DNA from: Rhizobium album
GTDB taxonomy: Bacteria; Pseudomonadota; Alphaproteobacteria; Rhizobiales; Rhizobiaceae
Direction of reading: 5' to 3'
Assembly (NCBI RefSeq): GCF_003122325.1
Contig: NZ_QFBC01000012.1
Coordinates: 62,001 to 126,000, forward strand
DNA length: 64,000 nucleotides
Position numbers and translations under genes: made by a program. The notes beneath the pieces are model-generated. The model was not told the origin of the DNA. It saw only the letters and a program-made list of their open reading frames with translations, and ran no database searches. Below, piece by piece: positions 43,233 through 52,565 of the stretch. The number at the start of each line of letters is the position of its first letter. Position 1 is the stretch's first letter.

Positions 43233-44567
43233 TTACTGGGCGCGCTTCAGCGCATCGCCGAGGATGGAGACGATCTTTTCGATCTCTTCCTTCTCGATGA
43301 TCAGCGGCGGCGACAGCGCGATGATGTCGCCGGTGACGCGGATCAGCAGGCCCTTGCGGAAGCAATCGACGAAGACGTCGTAGGCGCGGGCGCCCGGTGC
43401 GCCGTCGCGCGATGTCAGTTCGACAGCGCCGACGACGCCGAGATTGCGGATATCCGCGACATGCGGCAGGCCCTTCAGCGAATGCAGGGCGTCCTGCCAG
43501 GTGTCGGCCAGGCCGGCGCCGCGGGTCAGAAGGCCCTCTTCCTCATAGATATCAAGCGTGGCGATGCCGGCGGCGCTGGCCACCGGGTGGCCGGAATAGG
43601 TGTAGCCGTGGAACAGTTCGATCTGGCCTTCCGGTCCGTTCATCAATCCGTCATAGACCTTGCGGCTGGCAAAGACGGCGCCCATCGGGATCGCGCCGTT
43701 GGTAATGCCCTTGGCGGTGGTGACGAGATCGGGGACGACGCCGAAATAATCCGTGGCGAACGGCGTGCCGAGGCGACCGAAACCGGTGATCACTTCGTCG
43801 AAGATCAGCAGGATGCCGTATTTGTCGGCAATCGCCCGCAGGCGTTCCAGATAACCCTTCGGCGGCAGGATGACGCCGGCGGAGCCGGACATCGGTTCGA
43901 CGATGACGGCGGCAATGGTTTCGGCGCCATGCAGCGCCACCAGGCGCTCGAGGTCTTCGGCGAGTTCGAGACCGTGCGGCGGCAGGCCTTTGGAGAAGGC
44001 GTTGCGTTCGATATCCAGCGTATGGCGCATGTGGTCGGCCGGGATCTGCGGGAAGACACGACGGTTGTTGACCAGGCCGCCGACCGAGATGCCGCCGAAT
44101 CCGACCCCATGATAGCCCTTCTCACGGCCGATGAGGCGGGTCCGCGTGCCCTGGCCGATCGACCGCTGATAGGCGATGGCGATCTTCAGCGCCGTATCCA
44201 CCGATTCGGAACCCGATCCGGTGAAGAAGACCCGATCAAGCCTTGCATCCGGGCCGCCCGGCGCGATGGCGGCCAGCCGCTCGGCGAAATCGAAGGCAAC
44301 CGGATGGCCCATCTGGAAGGTGGGCGCGAAATCGAGCGTCCGCAGCTGGCGTTCGACCGCCTCGGTGATACGCTTGCGGCCGTGGCCGGCATTGACGCAC
44401 CACAGGCCGGCGGTGCCGTCGAGAACCTTGTTGCCGTCGATATCGGTGTAATACATGCCCTCGGCCGAGGCCAGAAGGCGGGGTGCCGCCTTGAACTGCC
44501 GGTTTGCCGTGAACGGCATCCAGAAGTTTTCGAGAGAGGGCGTGTTCGATTTGCTGAGATGATCCAT
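43233..44567 (-). CDS. Class III aminotransferase (omega-amino acid:pyruvate type)
   Basis: This 444-residue enzyme matches beta-alanine:pyruvate or omega-amino acid:pyruvate aminotransferases. It shows LENFWMPFTANRQFKAAPRLLASAEGMYYTDIDGNKVLDGTAGLWCVNAGHG at the start, TGSGSESVDTALKIAIAYQ, LLIFDEVITGFGRLGTPF and the PLP lysine in TTAKGITNGAIPMGAVFAS. It is divergent from an XRE-cupin regulator of the PuuR type, a common arrangement for polyamine or beta-alanine breakdown. The ATG chosen gives the canonical start; a longer in-frame option upstream runs through the divergent promoter region. Confidence 0.92.
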   Translation of the reverse strand: MDHLSKSNTPSLENFWMPFTANRQFKAAPRLLASAEGMYYTDIDGNKVLDGTAGLWCVNAGHGRKRITEAVERQLRTLDFAPTFQMGHPVAFDFAERLAAIAPGGPDARLDRVFFTGSGSESVDTALKIAIAYQRSIGQGTRTRLIGREKGYHGVGFGGISVGGLVNNRRVFPQIPADHMRHTLDIERNAFSKGLPPHGLELAEDLERLVALHGAETIAAVIVEPMSGSAGVILPPKGYLERLRAIADKYGILLIFDEVITGFGRLGTPFATDYFGVVPDLVTTAKGITNGAIPMGAVFASRKVYDGLMNGPEGQIELFHGYTYSGHPVASAAGIATLDIYEEEGLLTRGAGLADTWQDALHSLKGLPHVADIRNLGVVGAVELTSRDGAPGARAYDVFVDCFRKGLLIRVTGDIIALSPPLIIEKEEIEKIVSILGDALKRAQ

Positions 44568-44716
44568 CGCTGTGTCTCCATACGCGTCGGGCCATGTTTC
44601 AGCGATTTTGCGTGATCGAACAAGTCCTTTTCTCTTTGGCTGCAAGCAATTGAAATTATGTGTTTCTAACCTATGATGTTTCGATATTCGCAACACATGA
44701 AACGCCGGGGTTTTCC

Positions 44717-45265
44717 ATGTCCGTCGATATCGGCAACCGCCTTCGCCATCTGCGCATGGCGCATAATCTGTCGCAGCGCGAACTGGCAAAACGGGCGGGC
44801 GTGACCAATTCGACGATTTCGCTGATCGAATCGAACTCCTCCAATCCCTCGGTGGGCGCGCTGAAACGGATTCTCGACGGCATTCCCATCGGGCTGGCGG
44901 AGTTTTTCGCCTTCGAGCCGGAAAAGCCGCGCAAGGCCTTCTACGCCGCCGAAGAACTGGTCGAAATCGGCAAGGGGCCGATCTCCTACCGGCAGATCGG
45001 CGAAAGCCTGTTCGGCCGCAGCCTGCAGATCCTCAAGGAGTGCTACCAGCCGGGCGCCGACACCGGCAAGGTGCCGCTGGTGCATGAAGGCGAGGAAGGC
45101 GGCATCGTGCTGTCCGGCCGGCTGGAGATTACCGTCGACGACGAGCGGCGCATCCTCGGCCCCGGCGACGCTTATTATTTCGAAAGCCGCCGGCCGCATC
45201 GTTTTCGCTGCGTCGGTCCCGTCGCCTGCGAGGTGATCAGCGCCTGTACGCCGCCGACCTTCTGA
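44717..45265 (+). CDS. XRE-family regulator with cupin domain (PuuR-like)
   Basis: This 182-residue protein has an N-terminal helix-turn-helix (residues 5-60; RLRHLRMAHNLSQRELAKRAGVTNSTISLIESN) and a C-terminal cupin (PLVHEGEEGGIVLSGRLEITVDDERRILGPGDAYYFESRRPHRFRC) that senses a small ligand. PuuR-like proteins repress amine and polyamine use genes. It is divergent from the omega-aminotransferase and almost certainly controls it. The ATG at 44717 gives the conserved start MSVDIGNRLRHLR. Confidence 0.9.
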   Translation: MSVDIGNRLRHLRMAHNLSQRELAKRAGVTNSTISLIESNSSNPSVGALKRILDGIPIGLAEFFAFEPEKPRKAFYAAEELVEIGKGPISYRQIGESLFGRSLQILKECYQPGADTGKVPLVHEGEEGGIVLSGRLEITVDDERRILGPGDAYYFESRRPHRFRCVGPVACEVISACTPPTF

Positions 45266-45275
45266 GAGTCCGGCT

Positions 45276-46949
45276 TTACAGCTTCAGGCGCTGGAAACGC
45301 GACAGGAGCACGACCGGCAGCACGCCAATGGCGACGATCGCCAGGGCGGCGATGGAGGCTTCTTCATAGGTTCCACGCGCCGCCTCGCCGTAAAGATGCG
45401 TCGCAAAGGTCTCGACGTTCAACGGCCGCAGCAAAAGCGTTGCCGGCAGTTCCTTGACGCAATCGACGAAGACGAGCAGGCCGGCGGCAAAGATCGCCGG
45501 CTGCGACAGGGGCAGCAGCACCTGCCGGAACGTGCCCAGTTGCGACTGTCCCAGCGTGCGGGCGGCGTGGTCGAGCGACGGCGGGATGCGCGACAGGCCG
45601 GCATCGATGCCGCCGGCGGTGATGGCGAGGAACCGGACTGCATAGGCATAGACCAGCGCGGCGCCCGACCCCATGAACAGCAGACCGGTGGACACACCGA
45701 ACCAGTCCTGCGCGTTGCGATCGATGAAACGATCGACGCTGGCGAGCACGATCAGCACGCCGATGGCGATCACCGTACCGGGTGCCGCATATCCCATGGT
45801 CGCAAGACGGAAGGACCAGGCCGATACCCGGTTCGGCCGCACGCGCAGCGTATAGGCGACCACCAGCCCGCACAGGATCGTCAGCACAGTCGCCACCGTG
45901 GCCAGGAGGATCGTCGTGCCGGCTTCGTGGACGAAATTCGGCGACAGGCCGGCGAAGCGGAACCGTTTCCACGCCTCTGCGGCAAGATAGGCCGCCGGTG
46001 CGACAAAACCGAACAGCACCGGCAGGCAACCCGCCAGCAGCATCGCGCTACCCGTCCAGAAGGGCACCGGTCTCGGCTGCAGGCTGCGGCTGCGCTGGAC
46101 ATCGGCGGTGTAGCGCTGCCGCCGGCGCGCCCATCGTTCCATCGCCACCAGCGCCACCACGATCAGCAGCAGCGAAAGGGCAATCTGCGAGGCGCCCGGC
46201 AAATCCGTGCGGGTGATCCATGTGGTGTAGATCGACACCGTCAGCGTGCGGACGCCCAAAAACTCCACCGCCCCGACATCGTTCAGCGCTTCCATCAGGG
46301 CAAGGCTGATACCGACGGCGACGGCGGGGCGCGCCAGAGGAAGCGCCACCCGCCAGAAGACGGCGCGCCGCGAAACGCCGAGCAGGCGGGCGGCATCGAT
46401 GAGATTGGCCGACTGGGTGAGGAACATCGCCCGCGTCGGGATGTAGACGTAAGGGTAGAGGACAAAACCCATCAGCAGGATGCAGCCGGTCATCGAGCGC
46501 ACGTCGGGCAGGCGGAATTCACGCGGGCTGGAGTAACCCAGAAGCCAGCGGACCACCCCCTGGAACGTACCGATGGGATGCAGGATGTCGAGATAGGCAT
46601 AAGCGATGATGTAACTCGGCACGGCGAGCGGCAGAAGCAGCGCCCATTCGAGAATGCGCTGCCCCGGAAACGCATAGGCCGTCACCAGCCAGGCCGACCC
46701 GGTGCCGATGACCGCCGTGACGAGCCCGACGCCGCAGAGCAGGACGATGGTATCGACAAGCGCTACCGGCAGGACCGTGGCGAGCAGATGCGGCCAGAGC
46801 CCGGCCGATCCCTGCACCGCCTGGGCCAGAAGCCCAAGGACCGGCAAGGCCACGGCAAGGGCGATGATGCCGGCAGCAAAAAGCCAGCAGCGACCATCAC
46901 ACCGCCGGGGACGGCCCACCGCTGCACTTTCCGGCATCAGATCATCCAT
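45276..46949 (-). CDS. Ferric-iron type ABC permease (FbpB/SfuB-like)
   Basis: This 557-residue protein has two fused permease halves, each with an EAA loop (DAARLLGVSRRAVFWRVALPLARPAVAVG near residue 180 and HAARTLGQSQLGTFRQVLLPLSQPAIFAAGLLVFVDCVKELP near residue 455). This two-domain layout is typical of Fe(III) permeases. It is the third gene of an ATPase, binding protein, permease operon. The gap before it carries a stem-loop that likely lowers its level. The metal specificity is inferred from family likeness. Confidence 0.9.
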   Translation of the reverse strand: MDDLMPESAAVGRPRRCDGRCWLFAAGIIALAVALPVLGLLAQAVQGSAGLWPHLLATVLPVALVDTIVLLCGVGLVTAVIGTGSAWLVTAYAFPGQRILEWALLLPLAVPSYIIAYAYLDILHPIGTFQGVVRWLLGYSSPREFRLPDVRSMTGCILLMGFVLYPYVYIPTRAMFLTQSANLIDAARLLGVSRRAVFWRVALPLARPAVAVGISLALMEALNDVGAVEFLGVRTLTVSIYTTWITRTDLPGASQIALSLLLIVVALVAMERWARRRQRYTADVQRSRSLQPRPVPFWTGSAMLLAGCLPVLFGFVAPAAYLAAEAWKRFRFAGLSPNFVHEAGTTILLATVATVLTILCGLVVAYTLRVRPNRVSAWSFRLATMGYAAPGTVIAIGVLIVLASVDRFIDRNAQDWFGVSTGLLFMGSGAALVYAYAVRFLAITAGGIDAGLSRIPPSLDHAARTLGQSQLGTFRQVLLPLSQPAIFAAGLLVFVDCVKELPATLLLRPLNVETFATHLYGEAARGTYEEASIAALAIVAIGVLPVVLLSRFQRLKL

Positions 46950-46959
46950 CGAATCAAAA

Positions 46960-46987
46960 CCGCGCCCTCAGGGTTTTGAGAGCGCGG
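46960..46987 (-). terminator. Attenuator-like stem-loop after the iron-binding protein gene
   Basis: On the minus strand, CCGCGCTCTCA pairs with TGAGGGCGCGG (one G-U pair) and is followed by TTTTG, giving a terminator-like structure between the binding protein and the permease. It would let the binding protein be made in excess, as usual in such operons. Confidence 0.6.
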
Positions 46988-46994
46988 CCCGGTC

Positions 46995-48017
46995 TTAGTT
47001 GTCGAAGCCGACCTTGTCGACCAGCTCGCTTGCCTGCTTGCGATGGCTGACCACCTCGCTCAGCGGCTTGGAATCGATCTTCAGCTCGCCGAAGGACGCG
47101 ATGATCGGATCAGCCGCGACATTGACCTTCACCGGATATTCGTAGTTCGCTTCGGCATAGATCTTCTGGGCCTCGTCCGAAACGAGATATTCCAGGAACT
47201 TCACGGCGTCGGCCTTGTTCGGCGAGTGTTTTGCAACCGCTGCACCGCTGATGTTGACCTGCGTGCCGCCATCCTTGAAGGTCGGCAGGACGACCTTGAT
47301 CGCCTCGGCCCATTTCACCTGGTCTTCGCCGCCCTTGCCGGAGCGCATCAGGCCGACATAGTAGGAATTGGCGACAGCGATGTCGCAAATGCCGCCGAGG
47401 ATGTCCTTGGCGCCGTCGCGGTCGCCGCCGGCGGCCTTGCGGGCCAGGTTGTCCTTCACCGCCGTCAGCCACTTTTCGGTTTCTTCCGCGCCGTGATGGG
47501 CGAGATAGGCGGCAAACAGAGCCGTGTTGTAAGGATGCTGGCCGGAGCGGATGCAGATCTTGCCCTTCCACTTCGGATCGGCAAGCTCTTCATAATTGAA
47601 GGTGGCGAGATCGAGATCCTTGGCGGCATAGATCACGCGGGCACGCATGGAAAGGCCGAACCAATGGCCGTTGGCATCACGCAGTTGCTCGGGGATCGCA
47701 TCGCTGAGAACGGCGGAATCGACGGGCTGGGTGATGCCCTTCTCGACGAGATCGACAAGATTGCCGGCATCGACGGTCATCAACAGATCGGCCGGTGAGC
47801 TCTCGCCTTCCGTGGCGACGCGCTCGGCCAGACCGTCCTTGAGGAAGACAGCGTTGACCTTGGTGCCGCTCGACGCGGTAAATGCCTCGATCAACGGCTG
47901 GATGAGCTGCGGCTCGCGGGTGGTGTAGATATTGATTTCCGCCGCAGAAACCATCGCCGGAGCGAGGAGAAACGAACCCGAGAGAAGGGCGGAAGAGAAG
48001 AGAGCGCGCGTATTCAT
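46995..48017 (-). CDS. Ferric-iron type periplasmic binding protein (FbpA/FutA-like)
   Basis: This 340-residue protein has a signal peptide (MNTRALFSSALLSGSFLLAPAMVSA, cleavage near residue 25) and the ferric-binding-protein pattern: EINIYTTREPQLIQPLIEAFTASSGTKVNAVF, ICIRSGQHPYNTALFAAYLAHHG, and GDRDGAKDILGGICDIAVANSYYVGLM, whose tyrosine pair is characteristic of Fe(III) binding. It lies between ATPase and permease genes. The ATG at 48017 is chosen because the longer frame is not a signal peptide. Confidence 0.92.
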   Translation of the reverse strand: MNTRALFSSALLSGSFLLAPAMVSAAEINIYTTREPQLIQPLIEAFTASSGTKVNAVFLKDGLAERVATEGESSPADLLMTVDAGNLVDLVEKGITQPVDSAVLSDAIPEQLRDANGHWFGLSMRARVIYAAKDLDLATFNYEELADPKWKGKICIRSGQHPYNTALFAAYLAHHGAEETEKWLTAVKDNLARKAAGGDRDGAKDILGGICDIAVANSYYVGLMRSGKGGEDQVKWAEAIKVVLPTFKDGGTQVNISGAAVAKHSPNKADAVKFLEYLVSDEAQKIYAEANYEYPVKVNVAADPIIASFGELKIDSKPLSEVVSHRKQASELVDKVGFDN

Positions 48018-48124
48018 ATGTGCCTCCGTTGAATAGCTGCCGCCATCAGCAATTCCCTGAGCGTATTCGTCAAGTTTTCGAGGCCGGGTTACGGTAAATG
48101 CGCCAAGCGGCAATTCGCCGGGAT

Positions 48125-49207
48125 TTACGGTGAACTTGATGTGGGAAATATCAGCACCTGGTCGGTGGTCACGGAAATGTGTACCGCTTCCGTTCCGGCG
48201 GGCAACCTGGCCATGGTGCGGACCTCAAGCGGTGCCGGCAGATCGTCGATACGCAGCTGCAGCTGTTCGATCTCGCCGTGAAACCTCCGCCGCACGACAC
48301 GTGCCGGCAGGTCGCCATGCTTCAGCGACAGGGAAACGGCTTGCGGTCGAACGAACAGCGTCACATGACCACCGTCTCCGACCGCCAGCTTGCGGGGAAA
48401 CCGGCCGATGGCGCTCTCGACGACACCGTCTCGATAAATGCCCGGCACCTTGTTCGAGGCGCCGAAGAACTCCGCCGCATAAGCGGAGACCGGCCGGTCG
48501 TGAAGATCGTATCCGGTGCCCGACTGGACGATCTGCCCCGAGCGCATCAGCACCACGCGGTCTCCGGCCGACAGCGCCTCCTCCGGATCGTGCGTCACCA
48601 TGATCACCGTCGTGCCGAGCGCCTTCAGCAGGGACAAGGTATCGTTGCGCACCCGGTCGCGCAGGCCCTGGTCGAGATTGGAAAACGGTTCGTCCATCAA
48701 GACGATGCCCGGCTGCGGCGCCAATGCGCGCGCCAGCGCCACACGCTGCTGTTCGCCACCCGACAACATATGCGGATAACGGCCGGCAAGATGGCCGATG
48801 CCGACCCGCGCGATGATGGCCTGCGCCTTTTCCCGAGCCTCGGCCCGTGCAATCCGCTTCAGGCCGAACAGGATGTTTTCTTCCGCCGTCAGATGCGGGA
48901 AAAGCGCGTAGTCCTGGAAGACGAAACCGACATTGCGGGCTTCGGGCTCCACGAAGGCCGACGGGCCGGAAACCTCGCGGCCATCGAGGAAGACGCGGCC
49001 TTCATCCGGCGTCTCGATGCCGGCGATGACCCTGAGAAGGGTCGACTTGCCGCAACCGGAATGGCCGACGAGGCAGACGACCTCGCCGCGCGCGATTGTC
49101 AGGTTGACGCCCGAAAGCGCCGCCATCGACCCGAAACGGCGGGACACGCCTTCCGTTCGCAGTGCCGGCCGCGACACATCCGTCGCCTGCTCATGCAATG
49201 TCGTCAC
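48125..49207 (-). CDS. Ferric-iron type ABC ATPase (FbpC/PotA-like)
   Basis: This 360-residue ATPase has Walker A GHSGCGKSTLLRVI (about residue 50), signature LSGGEQQRVALARAL, Walker B IVLMDEPFSNLDQGLRD and a C-terminal TOBE-like regulatory domain (residues 250-360). It drives the downstream permease and is the first gene of the operon. No Fur-, Irr- or RirA-type box was identified by eye upstream, so iron control is unproven. It is downstream of the Lrp regulator gene in the same direction, with a stem-loop between. Confidence 0.9.
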   Translation of the reverse strand: MTTLHEQATDVSRPALRTEGVSRRFGSMAALSGVNLTIARGEVVCLVGHSGCGKSTLLRVIAGIETPDEGRVFLDGREVSGPSAFVEPEARNVGFVFQDYALFPHLTAEENILFGLKRIARAEAREKAQAIIARVGIGHLAGRYPHMLSGGEQQRVALARALAPQPGIVLMDEPFSNLDQGLRDRVRNDTLSLLKALGTTVIMVTHDPEEALSAGDRVVLMRSGQIVQSGTGYDLHDRPVSAYAAEFFGASNKVPGIYRDGVVESAIGRFPRKLAVGDGGHVTLFVRPQAVSLSLKHGDLPARVVRRRFHGEIEQLQLRIDDLPAPLEVRTMARLPAGTEAVHISVTTDQVLIFPTSSSP

Positions 49208-49259
49208 CTGGTGCCGTCCTCCGTGCGCGGGCCTTCACCTCTACCGACCTTTAGGAAAC

Positions 49260-49295
49260 GCCGGCGCGCCACGCAACGGATTACGGAGCGCCGGC
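49260..49295 (-). terminator. Stem-loop between lrp-like gene and iron operon
   Basis: An 8-bp perfect inverted repeat (GCCGGCGC / GCGCCGGC) with a 20-base loop separates the Lrp-type gene from the iron ABC operon on the same strand. It is followed by only three Ts on the minus strand, so termination may be partial. Confidence 0.4.
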
Positions 49296-49331
49296 AAGCA
49301 ATAAACGGTTACCCGACCCCGCAAAGGATCC

Positions 49332-49796
49332 CTAGCGCCGCCCTTTTGCCCGCGAGGCGAGAACGTTGCGGATGGAAAAGCTGGAATGGATGCGCAGCAC
49401 CCCCGGCAAGGCCGACAGGATCTCCTTGTGGATGCGTTCGAACTCGCCGGCATTGGCCACCTCCACCCGCAGGAGATAGTCTGAGCCGCCGGTCATGAGG
49501 AAACATTCCTGGATTTCGGGATATTTTTTCACTGCGGCCTCGAAACGATCGAGATGATCCTCTGTCTGCCGCTCCAGCGTGATGTTGATGATCACGGCAA
49601 TCGCGGTTTCGATGCTGGAGCTGTTGATCAGCGCCGTGTAGCCGCGGATGACGCCGCCTTCTTCCATCAGCCGGATGCGGCGCAAACAGGCAGACGGCGA
49701 CAGGCCGACCTCGGCTGCAAGTTTTGCATTGCTCATGCGGGCATCGAGCCGCAGCAGACGGAGAATGTTGCGATCGATCGCATCGAGAGCGGACAT
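49332..49796 (-). CDS. Lrp/AsnC-family transcriptional regulator
   Basis: This 154-residue regulator has an N-terminal helix-turn-helix (LDAIDRNILRLLRLDARMSNAKLAAEVGLSPSACLRRIRLMEEGGVIRGY) and a C-terminal amino-acid-binding RAM domain (residues 65-150; ECFLMTGGSDYLLRVEVANAGEFERIHKEIL). It is divergent from alanine racemase and D-amino acid dehydrogenase genes, exactly the layout of the alanine-responsive regulators (AldR, DadR) that induce alanine breakdown. The shared promoter region contains a 17-bp palindrome. Confidence 0.9.
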   Translation of the reverse strand: MSALDAIDRNILRLLRLDARMSNAKLAAEVGLSPSACLRRIRLMEEGGVIRGYTALINSSSIETAIAVIINITLERQTEDHLDRFEAAVKKYPEIQECFLMTGGSDYLLRVEVANAGEFERIHKEILSALPGVLRIHSSFSIRNVLASRAKGRR

Positions 49797-49820
49797 GGCA
49801 TATCGTTCCAAATTTTCGTT

Positions 49821-49837
49821 GATTATTTCAAATAATC
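49821..49837. promoter_or_regulatory. Candidate Lrp-type operator GATTATT-TCA-AATAATC
   Basis: A perfect 7-bp inverted repeat with a 3-base spacer lies in the AT-rich divergent promoter region between the lrp-like gene and alr. A related word (AATAATCGAT) follows 15 bases later, as if several sites were present. Length and AT content fit Lrp/AsnC binding. Confidence 0.6.
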
Positions 49838-49919
49838 CATATTGAAGCAATAATCGATCACAATTTGACGGACAATTCTCCGATCGTTTCAATAGATTGC
49901 CTACAACGGAGGGGCGGAC

Positions 49920-51053
49920 ATGGACAGCGGCATTTTTGAATCGCGCACGCGAGGCAATATCGGCGCACAGGGCGCTTCGGGTTACCTGACGATCGACCTC
50001 GGCGCTTTGCGTCGCAATTATGCAAAACTGTCCTCGACCCTGGCGCCGTCGCGCGCCGCCGCCGTCGTCAAGGCCGACGCTTACGGGCTCGGTGCCAGCC
50101 AAGTGTCCCGGGCGCTCTATGTCCAGGGTTGCCGGCTTTTCTTCGTGGCACATTTCATCGAAGCCGTCCGGCTGCGCCCCCACCTGCCGAAGGATGTGCA
50201 GGTCTTCGTGCTGAACGGCCTGCAGCCGGGCAACGAGATCGCCTGCGCCGAAGGCGGCCTGATCCCCGTTATCAATTCGCTGGAGCAGCTGCGCCGCTGG
50301 GCCGCCGCAGCAAAGACTGTGAAACGCACGCTGCCGGCCGTGCTGCAGTTCGACACCGGCATGTCGCGGCTCGGCATCCCGCCCGAAGAGCGGACGGAAC
50401 TCGCGGCCAGCCTGCGAGAGCACGGCAATGTCGAGATCCTGTTCATCATGAGCCACCTCGCCTCCGCCGACGAGCTGGACGGCGAGCAGAACAACGAACA
50501 GCTTGCCGAAATGACCAGGATTGCCGACGAGTTTGCCGGTTTCGACGTCTGCTTCGCCAATTCCGGCGGCATCTTCCTCGGCGATGCCTTCCACGGCGTT
50601 CTGGCTCGTCCGGGCATCGCGCTGTACGGCGGCGCGCCGACCAGCGGTGTCGAGAACCCGATGGAACCGGTCGTCCGGCTCGACGTCGCCGTCATCCAGA
50701 CCCGCACGGTTCCCGCCGGCGCGCGGATCGGTTATGGTGGCGCGCATGTCGCGACGAAAGAGACGAGACTGGCGACGATTGCCGCTGGTTATGCCGACGG
50801 CCTGCCGCGCAGCCTGAGCGATCGTGGCGCCGTCTATTACGGGGATGTGCGCCTGCCGATCGTCGGTCGCGTTTCGATGGACAGCATCATCGTCGATATC
50901 AGCGCGCTGCCGGAAGGAACCCTGAAACTCGGCAGCCTTGTCGAGGTGCTGGGGCCGCACCAGACGCTGGAGGATGTCGCCCGTGACGCCGGCACGATTT
51001 CTTATGAAATCCTGACGGGCCTCGGCAACCGTTACCATCGCCAGTACCGCTGA
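49920..51053 (+). CDS. alr: Alanine racemase (catabolic, DadX type)
   Basis: This 377-residue PLP enzyme interconverts L- and D-alanine. It has the Schiff-base lysine in [12 protein letters not shown] (about residue 47), substrate residues in [16 protein letters not shown], the dimer-face tyrosine region [11 protein letters not shown] and [13 protein letters not shown] near residue 320. The gene is divergent from the Lrp-type regulator and followed by dadA, so the catabolic role (L-alanine to D-alanine, then to pyruvate) is clear. The ATG follows GGAGGGG. Confidence 0.94.
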   Translation: MDSGIFESRTRGNIGAQGASGYLTIDLGALRRNYAKLSSTLAPSRAAAVVKADAYGLGASQVSRALYVQGCRLFFVAHFIEAVRLRPHLPKDVQVFVLNGLQPGNEIACAEGGLIPVINSLEQLRRWAAAAKTVKRTLPAVLQFDTGMSRLGIPPEERTELAASLREHGNVEILFIMSHLASADELDGEQNNEQLAEMTRIADEFAGFDVCFANSGGIFLGDAFHGVLARPGIALYGGAPTSGVENPMEPVVRLDVAVIQTRTVPAGARIGYGGAHVATKETRLATIAAGYADGLPRSLSDRGAVYYGDVRLPIVGRVSMDSIIVDISALPEGTLKLGSLVEVLGPHQTLEDVARDAGTISYEILTGLGNRYHRQYR

Positions 51054-51063
51054 TACCGCATTT

Positions 51064-51167
51064 AAAGCATGTCGCGCAAAAGTGTGCAGCGGTCTTGCGA
51101 AAACGACATGTGACAACAAGGAGCTAAAGCGTGAGAGCGAATCTGAAAGATCACGACACGCTTTAGA
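51064..51167. repeat. RIME-like rhizobial intergenic repeat
   Basis: The alr-dadA gap is filled by a repeat with two imperfect palindromes: CATGTCG...CGACATG (51068-51110) and TAAAGCGTG...CACGCTTTA (51125-51165). This is the structure and much of the wording of the RIME repeat known from Rhizobium, Sinorhizobium and Agrobacterium intergenic regions. Its effect is probably on mRNA processing between the two genes; it also supports a rhizobial origin of the replicon. Confidence 0.8.
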
Positions 51168-51183
51168 ACTATCGGGGAAAATC

Positions 51184-52434
51184 ATGAAAGTCATCGTTCT
51201 CGGCGCCGGCGTGATCGGCGTGACGACGGCCTACCAGCTCGCAAAATCCGGCCATGACGTCACGGTTGTCGATCGCCAGCAGGGTCCGGCCCTGGAAACG
51301 AGCTTTGCCAATGCCGGCGAAGTCTCCTTCGGCTATTGTTCGCCGTGGGCGGCGCCCGGCATTCCGATGAAGGCGATGAAATGGCTGTTCATGCAGCATG
51401 CGCCGCTGATCCTGCGCCCCAAGGTCGACATGGCCATGCTGTCGTGGATGGTGAAGATGCTCTCCAACTGCACCTCCGAGCGATATGCCGTCAACAAGAG
51501 CCGCATGCTGCGCCTGGCGGATTACAGCCGTATCTCGCTCGCCCAGGTCCGGGAAGAAACCGGCATCGCCTATGACGAGCGCATGCAGGGTACGCTGCAG
51601 CTCTTTCGCACGCAGCAGCAGCTGGATGCCTCGGCCAAGGACGTCAAGGCGCTGGCCGCCGACGGCATACCCTACGAGGTTCTGGACCGCGACGGCTGCG
51701 TGCGCGTCGAGCCGGCGCTGCAGCATGTGCGCGAAAAGATCGTCGGCGGCCTGCTGACGCCGAAGGACGAAACGGGTGACTGCTTCAAGTTCACCAACGC
51801 ATTGGCCGCCAAGGCCGCCGAGCTCGGCGTCCGTTTCGCTTACGGCACCGAAATCAAGGGCCTCGACGTCGAGGGCGGCAAGGTGCGCGGTGTGGTCACC
51901 ACCCGCGAACGACTCACCGCCGATGCGGTGGTCGTGGCGCTTGGCAGCTACTCGCCGCTGCTGCTCAAGCCTTTCGGCATCCGCCTGCCGGTCTATCCGG
52001 TGAAGGGCTATTCGCTGACCATCCCCATCACCGATCCCACGCGGGCGCCGGAATCCACCGTCATGGACGAAACCTACAAGATCGCCATTACCCGCCTCGG
52101 CGACAGGATCCGTGTCGGCGGCATGGCGGAGATTTCCGGCTATACCAACGACCTCGGCCTGCCGCGGCGGCGGACGCTCGAACATTCGGTCACCGACCTG
52201 TTCCCGGGCGGCGATGCGACCACGGCATCCTTCTGGTCCGGCCTGCGGCCGATGACGCCGGATGGCACGCCGGTCATCGGCGCGACGAAGATCGCCGGCC
52301 TGTTCCTCAATACCGGCCATGGCACGCTGGGCTGGACGATGAGTTCGGGTTCGGCCCGGGTGATCAACGATCTCGTCAGCGGCCGCAAGCCGGATATCGA
52401 TGCGACCGACCTGGCGATCGCCCGCTACGCCTGA
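51184..52434 (+). CDS. dadA: D-amino acid dehydrogenase small subunit
   Basis: This 416-residue flavoprotein starts with the FAD-binding motif [30 protein letters not shown] and shows the DadA hallmarks [29 protein letters not shown] and, at the end, [22 protein letters not shown]. It oxidises D-alanine (and other D-amino acids) to the 2-oxo acid at the membrane. The start MKVIVLGAG follows GGGGAAA. It is in the same direction as alr, with a RIME repeat between. Confidence 0.95.
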   Translation: MKVIVLGAGVIGVTTAYQLAKSGHDVTVVDRQQGPALETSFANAGEVSFGYCSPWAAPGIPMKAMKWLFMQHAPLILRPKVDMAMLSWMVKMLSNCTSERYAVNKSRMLRLADYSRISLAQVREETGIAYDERMQGTLQLFRTQQQLDASAKDVKALAADGIPYEVLDRDGCVRVEPALQHVREKIVGGLLTPKDETGDCFKFTNALAAKAAELGVRFAYGTEIKGLDVEGGKVRGVVTTRERLTADAVVVALGSYSPLLLKPFGIRLPVYPVKGYSLTIPITDPTRAPESTVMDETYKIAITRLGDRIRVGGMAEISGYTNDLGLPRRRTLEHSVTDLFPGGDATTASFWSGLRPMTPDGTPVIGATKIAGLFLNTGHGTLGWTMSSGSARVINDLVSGRKPDIDATDLAIARYA

Positions 52435-52479
52435 CGCAATTCAGGCAGACCGCGATATTCTGTAAAACCAAATAGATTG

Positions 52480-52516
52480 AGCCGTTTCGCTATTCGAAGA
52501 AAGGCGAAACGGCTCC
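52480..52516. terminator. Bidirectional terminator-like repeat between dadA and the chemoreceptor gene
   Basis: A 12-bp perfect inverted repeat (GAGCCGTTTCGC / GCGAAACGGCTC) with a 13-base loop lies between the two convergent genes. It is suited to end transcription from either side, although the flanking T-runs are short. Confidence 0.6.
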
Positions 52517-52565
52517 AAAAGGCGTTGATGTCAGGCCGGCTGTCTCCGGCCCGATCCATTTCCCG

